Source: JAXGRD01 sp050946655 | GTDB lineage: Bacteria; Bacillota; Clostridia; Peptostreptococcales; Anaerovoracaceae | DNA: 10,975 nt | NCBI GenBank assembly: GCA_050946655.1 | Contig: JBMNVE010000059.1 | Location: 1-10,975 of the forward strand | Reading direction: 5' to 3' | Part shown: piece by piece, positions 7,210 to 10,975 of the stretch | Position numbering within the stretch: the stretch's first letter is position 1 | Layout of the letters: every line of letters begins with the position of its first letter | Made by a program: the position numbers and the translations under genes | Notes under the pieces: generated by a model | Told to the model about the DNA's origin: nothing | Databases searched by the model: none | What the model saw: the letters and a program-made list of their open reading frames with translations, nothing else

Positions 7210-7929
7210 TCACCTTTCCTTGCGGCGCTTTTGCAGAACCAGAAGGGTAAAACCGATGGCAAGCAGAGCAATGACGGCCACCATGATGATGACTAAGACC
7301 TGGGTGGGAAGACCTTCGTCCGGGGGACCTTCCAGAAGTTCTTCCTTGGATAGAGGTCGGGACTGGTCAGTTTCCGGCAAATCGGAGTTAAAGGTGTGGA
7401 CGTTGTCGCCCAATGCCAGCAGCATGGCATTCTCCTCTCCTGTGGACTGAGTCCCGGTGGTAAAGGTGACGATGTGGGCGTTGTCGATATAGGTGCCGTT
7501 CTTCGCCTTTACAGACCGGTCTACCGCAATGCGATAATCTGTATTGGGCGCAAGTGGTTTCTCCGGTTTGATGACCACTTCTCGCTTGTATTCCCTTTGG
7601 ATTTGGTCATCGGGAAAGTAAAGGGTGATTGGGACCACTTCGCCGGAAGATGAAGTCAAATGAAAGGATTTCTGATTGTCGGGAAGAACAGAAACGTTGC
7701 TGACGTTTTTATTGAAATTCAACTGGATGATCACATCTAAAGGCACCCGGTCAGCCTTATCTGAAGGATAAGCTTTGACTAAGGTCAGGCGGATGACTTT
7801 GCCTGCTCCGCCTCCGCTTCCATCTCCCGGACCTTTGCTGTCCGGTGGCTGATCTTCCCCCAGGACCGGCAAGGGGAGAAAGAGGAGAAGAATAATCATA
7901 AGCAAGGCAAAATATTTCGTATATTTCAT
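7210..7929 (-). CDS. Small type I membrane protein with one SbsA/Big_5-like Ig domain
   Basis: 239 residues, ATG at 7929, with AAAGGAG upstream at about 10 nt. Signal peptide at 1-24 (Leu/Ile-rich core, ending VLG; no Cys at the cleavage point, so not a lipoprotein). A Gly/Pro/Asp-rich spacer (26-43) follows. One Ig-like domain at about 48-160 carries Big_5 features: P-D-A--VPLDV-I-L-FNKNV near its start and LAPNTDYRIAV before a TFTTG end. Then comes an acidic linker, a helix at about 210-232 and the tail QKRRKER, so the domain faces outward and the C-terminus lies in the cytoplasm. There is no sorting motif. It converges on the transglutaminase-like gene (14-bp gap) and diverges from the next surface gene (62 bp). 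A role in the envelope locus is inferred only from position and topology. Confidence 0.88.
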   Translation of the reverse strand: MKYTKYFALLMIILLLFLPLPVLGEDQPPDSKGPGDGSGGGAGKVIRLTLVKAYPSDKADRVPLDVIIQLNFNKNVSNVSVLPDNQKSFHLTSSSGEVVPITLYFPDDQIQREYKREVVIKPEKPLAPNTDYRIAVDRSVKAKNGTYIDNAHIVTFTTGTQSTGEENAMLLALGDNVHTFNSDLPETDQSRPLSKEELLEGPPDEGLPTQVLVIIMVAVIALLAIGFTLLVLQKRRKER

Positions 7930-7991
7930 GAAAGGGTGCTCCTTTTTCGGTGATTGATGGTAGAATAATCATAACATAAGTGGAGGAAGAG
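7930..7991. promoter_or_regulatory. Short divergent intergenic region
   Basis: These 62 bp separate the two divergent envelope genes, so promoters for both should lie here or in the gene starts. Only -10-like boxes were found: TAGAAT at 7961-7966 on the plus strand and TATGAT at 7973-7968 on the minus strand. Neither has a convincing -35 at 16-18 nt. The inverted repeat of the MoxR promoter region is absent. Confidence 0.35.
7982..7986 (+). promoter_or_regulatory. Ribosome binding site that sets a TTG start
   Basis: GGAGG is followed by 5 nt and TTG at 7992. The in-frame GTG at 7980 overlaps this site and has no ribosome site of its own, so the TTG is the better start. Confidence 0.65.
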
Positions 7992-9872
7992 TTGAAAAGG
8001 GAATTGGCGAAAAAAACAATAACACTGCTGTTTGCGATCCTGCTTGTGATGGCAACGGCCGTTCCGGCTTCTGCGGTGATCTGGAAATTCGGAACCACGG
8101 GACCGGGAAACAATCCCTACACGCCCAGGGGTTACCTTGTGGATACGGGAAGTGGTCAAGCCTGGCTCAACAGCAGGTATGATAACAGCGGGCCGGTGGT
8201 ACAGTATGTAGCAAGCTATACGGGGATCGACTATATTGCTGCATCAAATCCAGATGGCTCAGGCTATACTTTTTATGCCATGACGGACAGGAATCCCACC
8301 CCGGGAAAAACCTTCCTCATCGCTTGGAAGGATGGAGCGTATATTAACATCGGAGGATATACAGGGACTCCAATAAGAGGTGATCAAATTGACCCTTCGG
8401 GTGAAAGAACATGCTGGATCATCCCAATAGAAGGGTTCACCTTAGAGCCGGGCTGTTTTTATGAATTCGGATTCCTTAGGGGAATGACTGCCAGAAACGG
8501 CATCACCATGGTCCTTGCAGAGGATAACACTGGATATCTGCAGCATGAGTTAACCCCGGAAGAACAGGCAAGATATGATGCTTTTAAATATGAGGAATAT
8601 AAATTCGTTGCGGGAAGGAACGAAACAGCAGAAGGAACAACACTGGAACTGGTACCCATGCGCTTCACTGTCCAAACCTATGCCGACCTGAGCATTTGGA
8701 ATGAGGCCGTAGCGGAAGCCAATGCTTTTTTAAACTCGGTCACGGAAGCAGACCTGGAAAAGGGGAGGTACGACAGGGCAAATGTAGAAGCATTGCGGGA
8801 TTTGATCCCCTCAATGCAAGCCGAGATCGATGCTGCCCCAAGTGGAGCCAAGTATCAACTTCAGTCGCCATCCAATGCCATCCAGGAAGAGAAGGCTGCC
8901 GCCCTTCGGGAAGCTCTGAGAAAAGCCATGATCGAGAAGCCTGTTGAGGCGGACATGTCCAAGTTGAAGGCAAAGATTCGGGAAGCCAAGGAATTCTATG
9001 AAAGTGTGAAGGATAATGTTGGGACCGAACATGGTCAATACGGGAAAGACGAAGTGGAAGCTCTGAAAGCGGAAATCGACGAGGCGGAAGCCATGGGGAA
9101 ATTCACACCTCAGCAAGAAGTGGATGCGGAAGTCATAGAGTTGGATAATGCCATTATCCGTGCCAAAAGCAGCAAGGTATCGGATCCCTATGTGACCTTT
9201 AGGGACAAGGCGACGGGTGTGACGGTCATCGCACCCTATGATGCCTTTCCCGCAAACGCGCAGATGTTTGTGCGTCGGATGGATAAGAAAACACAGATAT
9301 ACAAAAACTCCGTAAAAAAACTTTCCGATAAAGAAAAAGAGCGAACAGTGTACGTAATCGAGTTCTACTCGGGAACAAAGGTCATCCAGCCCACAAAGGA
9401 AGTGAACGTCCAGATTCCGGTGGAAGAAAAAATGAAAGGCCTGGACACTCTTGTCTATGCTACTAATGAAGAAGGGAAATTGACTATGATCCCCACATCG
9501 GATGCCAATGGAATGAAAATATTCTCCACAGATCGAATCGAGTCTTATCTGGTCACCGGCCAGGAGAAGAGGGAAAAGAAAGTGCAAAACTTAAAAACCG
9601 TCAAGATGACCATCATCAAGGAAAACCCTCTTCCCAAAGAGCCGGAGGAAGTCGAGAAGGAACTGGAAAGAGACAAGGAGCAGAAGGAAGAACTCAAGAT
9701 GCCCGAGGATGAACTTGCAAAACTCGAGGCAAATACGGCGGTCTATGACAGCCGCGGTGTTGTTCAGCAAAGCGACCCCAGATACTTATTCTTTGCCGCG
9801 GCGCTACTGGTGATATCGGGAATCATCATTGGGATCCGGACCCTGCGGAGGGGCGGCCCGGGCGGCGAATAA
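7992..9872 (+). CDS. Membrane-anchored surface protein sharing the unknown N-terminal domain, with two FIVAR-like helical repeats
   Basis: 626 residues from TTG 7992. Signal peptide at 1-28 (KRELAKK, hydrophobic core, PASA cleavage region). Residues about 45-229 form an unrecognised domain homologous to that of the large surface protein at the left edge: WLNSRYDN at 58-65, TDRNP at 98-102, PIRG at 127-130, DPSG at 134-137, LEPGCFYEFGF at 151-161, PMRFTVQT at 222-229. Two helical repeats follow at about 231-318 and 320-395, sharing AD-S-----A--EA--F--SV and G-Y----VEAL---I, which resembles FIVAR modules. A beta-rich region (398-522, starting YVTFRDKATGVTVIAP) resembles a C-terminal module of clostridial surface proteins but was not identified. 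A Lys/Glu-rich stalk (about 543-580), a helix (598-615) and RTLRRGG end it, with no sorting motif. Function unknown; ligand binding or adhesion is plausible. Confidence 0.92.
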   Translation: MKRELAKKTITLLFAILLVMATAVPASAVIWKFGTTGPGNNPYTPRGYLVDTGSGQAWLNSRYDNSGPVVQYVASYTGIDYIAASNPDGSGYTFYAMTDRNPTPGKTFLIAWKDGAYINIGGYTGTPIRGDQIDPSGERTCWIIPIEGFTLEPGCFYEFGFLRGMTARNGITMVLAEDNTGYLQHELTPEEQARYDAFKYEEYKFVAGRNETAEGTTLELVPMRFTVQTYADLSIWNEAVAEANAFLNSVTEADLEKGRYDRANVEALRDLIPSMQAEIDAAPSGAKYQLQSPSNAIQEEKAAALREALRKAMIEKPVEADMSKLKAKIREAKEFYESVKDNVGTEHGQYGKDEVEALKAEIDEAEAMGKFTPQQEVDAEVIELDNAIIRAKSSKVSDPYVTFRDKATGVTVIAPYDAFPANAQMFVRRMDKKTQIYKNSVKKLSDKEKERTVYVIEFYSGTKVIQPTKEVNVQIPVEEKMKGLDTLVYATNEEGKLTMIPTSDANGMKIFSTDRIESYLVTGQEKREKKVQNLKTVKMTIIKENPLPKEPEEVEKELERDKEQKEELKMPEDELAKLEANTAVYDSRGVVQQSDPRYLFFAAALLVISGIIIGIRTLRRGGPGGE

Positions 9873-9884
9873 TTTGGTATCAGG

Positions 9885-9891
9885 AAAGGAG
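9885..9891 (+). promoter_or_regulatory. Ribosome binding site for the Nudix gene (TTG start)
   Basis: AAAGGAG lies 7 nt before TTG at 9899, which gives the protein the usual short MutT-type N-terminus. Confidence 0.7.
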
Positions 9892-9898
9892 AAAGGTT

Positions 9899-10306
9899 TT
9901 GGAAGTATCCGGCGCCATCGTGGTGCATCAAGGAAAAATACTGTGTGCTCAGCGGGGCAAGGGAAAGTACGATTACCTTTCCTTCGTCTATGAGTTTCCC
10001 GGCGGAAAGCTGGAAGAAGGGGAGACCCCCAAGGAGGCTTTGGGGCGGGAGCTGGTAGAGGAAATGGACCTTCAGATCCCTCAAGAAGACATGAAATTCT
10101 TTTATACAGTGGAGCATCAGTATCCGGATTTTCATCTGACGATGCACACCTTTATTTGTCCGGTCAGCTCGCCGGAAATCAAGCTGAAGGAGCATGTGGA
10201 GGCGGTTTGGCTTCCTGTATCGGAGTTGGACAGTTTGAATTGGGCCCCTGCGGACTGGCCTATCATAGAGGAGTTGAAGAATGAAAGATTTACAAAAGAA
10301 CTGTAA
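9899..10306 (+). CDS. MutT-like Nudix hydrolase
   Basis: 135 residues, the usual size of MutT-type proteins, with TTG start at 9899. The Nudix box is at residues 36-58: GKLEEGE, then TPKEALG, then RELVEEMDL, matching GX5EX7REUXEEXGU except that Asp57 replaces the final Gly. The metal-binding Glu51, Glu54 and Glu55 are present. EFPGGK just before the box is the MutT hallmark. The likely reaction is hydrolysis of a nucleoside triphosphate or other nucleoside-diphosphate-linked compound in the cytoplasm; 8-oxo-dGTP is the classical MutT substrate, but the substrate cannot be read from the sequence. It begins 26 bp after the preceding surface gene and overlaps the following nitrilase gene by 26 bp, implying joint transcription and coupled translation with the nitrilase. 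Confidence 0.92.
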   Translation: MEVSGAIVVHQGKILCAQRGKGKYDYLSFVYEFPGGKLEEGETPKEALGRELVEEMDLQIPQEDMKFFYTVEHQYPDFHLTMHTFICPVSSPEIKLKEHVEAVWLPVSELDSLNWAPADWPIIEELKNERFTKEL

Positions 10307-10975
10307 GATTGCATTGGTCCAGCAGGAGCCGATCCTCTTTGACCGGCGGGCCTGTGTGGAGAAAGCGGTAGCGGCTATCCGGGAGGCGGCAAGGGAAGGG
10401 GCGGAGTTTATCGTCTTCCCGGAGCTCTTCGTTCCCGGCTATCCCTTTGGCATGACCTTCGGCTTTGTGGTGGGTGCCCGAGGTGAAGAGGGAAGAGAGG
10501 ACTGGAAGCGGTATTACGATCAGTCCATCTTGGTTCCGGGGCCGGAAACGGACATTCTGGGGGAGGCTGCACGGGAGGCCAAGGCCTATGTAAGCATCGG
10601 GGTTTCCCAGCGGGATGAGACGACGGCCAGCCTGTACAACTCCAATATCATCTTCTCCCCTGACGGGAGCATCGCTTCGGTCCACCGAAAGCTCAAGCCT
10701 ACCGGATCGGAAAGAGTGGTTTGGTCAGATGGGAATAAGGGGTTTTTCCCGATGGTGGATACCCCATGGGGCAATGCGGCAAGTTTGATCTGCTGGGAGA
10801 GCTACATGCCCCTTGCCAGGGTAGCCCTATATGAAAAAGGTGTGACCCTGTATATTTCTCCCAACACCAACGATAACGAAGAGTGGCAGGCGACGATCCG
10901 CCACATCGCCATTGAAGGTCATTGCTATTTTATCAACAGCAACCTATTCTTTAGGAAGGACTCATATCCCCCGGA
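10281..10975 (+). CDS. Nitrilase-type carbon-nitrogen hydrolase (3' end outside window)
   Basis: The first 231 residues are visible; the family is usually above 300. ATG at 10281 has GAGGAG 7 nt upstream, inside the Nudix gene. The Glu-Lys-Cys triad is intact: Glu48 in FPELFVPGYP, Lys137 in HRKLKPT, Cys171 in ICWESYMPLAR. Glu144 shortly after the Lys motif matches the second conserved Glu. CWE-YMPL and the HRKLKPT form point to the true nitrilase branch, which turns nitriles into carboxylic acids and ammonia, and not to the amidase or ureidopropionase branches. The substrate cannot be told from the sequence. The one odd point is Ser174 where plant and bacterial nitrilases usually have Asn (CWENYMPL). 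The overlap with the Nudix gene suggests one transcript. Confidence 0.93.
   Translation, partial: MKDLQKNCKIALVQQEPILFDRRACVEKAVAAIREAAREGAEFIVFPELFVPGYPFGMTFGFVVGARGEEGREDWKRYYDQSILVPGPETDILGEAAREAKAYVSIGVSQRDETTASLYNSNIIFSPDGSIASVHRKLKPTGSERVVWSDGNKGFFPMVDTPWGNAASLICWESYMPLARVALYEKGVTLYISPNTNDNEEWQATIRHIAIEGHCYFINSNLFFRKDSYPP

Noticed and set aside
7180..7230. Terminator between the convergent genes
   Set aside because: Only a short TGATCA palindrome at 7207-7212 and a run of five T at 7197-7201 are present; no GC-rich stem leading into a T run was found on either strand.
7938..7982. A full sigma-A promoter in front of the second surface gene
   Set aside because: TAGAAT at 7961 is an acceptable -10, but the bases 16-18 nt upstream do not resemble a -35; kept only as a weak note.
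8124..8678. NEAT-type haem-binding domain in the second surface protein
   Set aside because: The length and overall beta character invite the idea, but the characteristic NEAT Tyr motifs were not recognisable and the motif order instead matches the domain of the left-edge protein.
8811..9587. Long minus-strand open frame of 258 codons
   Set aside because: It lies wholly opposite the helical and beta-rich part of a well-supported exported protein, its translation is rich in His, Phe and Leu as expected for an antisense shadow, and no domain was recognised.

Overview
The window looks like a chromosomal segment of a Gram-positive bacterium, most likely an anaerobic member of the Clostridia (Bacillota). 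The reasons are strong GGAGG-type ribosome binding sites, frequent TTG starts, a wall-sorting-like C-terminus (TPKTG plus hydrophobic stretch plus Arg), Big_2-type surface repeats and a MoxR/DUF58/transglutaminase operon of the Firmicutes kind. No RNA gene, CRISPR array, insertion sequence or phage gene was seen. The assignment comes from reading the sequence, not from a database search.

Layout. (1) Minus strand, 1-2663: the 5' part, nearly all, of a large secreted protein. It has a signal peptide, an unrecognised ~245-residue N-terminal domain, three exact 519-bp repeats each encoding two Ig-like modules, a linker and a TPKTG sorting-type signal. It runs off the window a few codons before its end. 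(2) 2664-2871: a divergent promoter region. It holds one good promoter for each direction and an 8-bp inverted repeat lying between the two -35 boxes. (3) Plus strand, 2872-7195: a three-gene operon with overlapping stops and starts. It encodes a MoxR AAA+ ATPase, a membrane-bound DUF58 protein and a multi-pass membrane protein with an outward-facing transglutaminase-like domain. That domain has Asp where the catalytic Cys should be. (4) Minus strand, 7210-7929: a small type I membrane protein with one Big_5/SbsA-like Ig domain. (5) Plus strand, 7992-9872: a 626-residue exported, membrane-anchored protein. Its N-terminal domain is clearly homologous to that of gene 1, and it is followed by two helical FIVAR-like repeats and a C-terminal membrane anchor. 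(6) Plus strand, 9899-10975: a MutT-like Nudix hydrolase overlapping by 26 bp with a nitrilase that runs off the right edge.

Working together. The centre of the window reads as one envelope locus. A MoxR-DUF58-transglutaminase machine is flanked on both sides by surface proteins, two of which share the same unknown N-terminal domain while using different anchoring (wall-type signal versus membrane helix). The simplest inference is that the machine assembles, holds or matures these surface proteins. The Cys-less transglutaminase domain argues for a binding or scaffolding role instead of classical transglutaminase or protease chemistry. The Nudix/nitrilase pair at the right looks metabolic and probably unrelated, although the 26-bp gap would allow read-through transcription.
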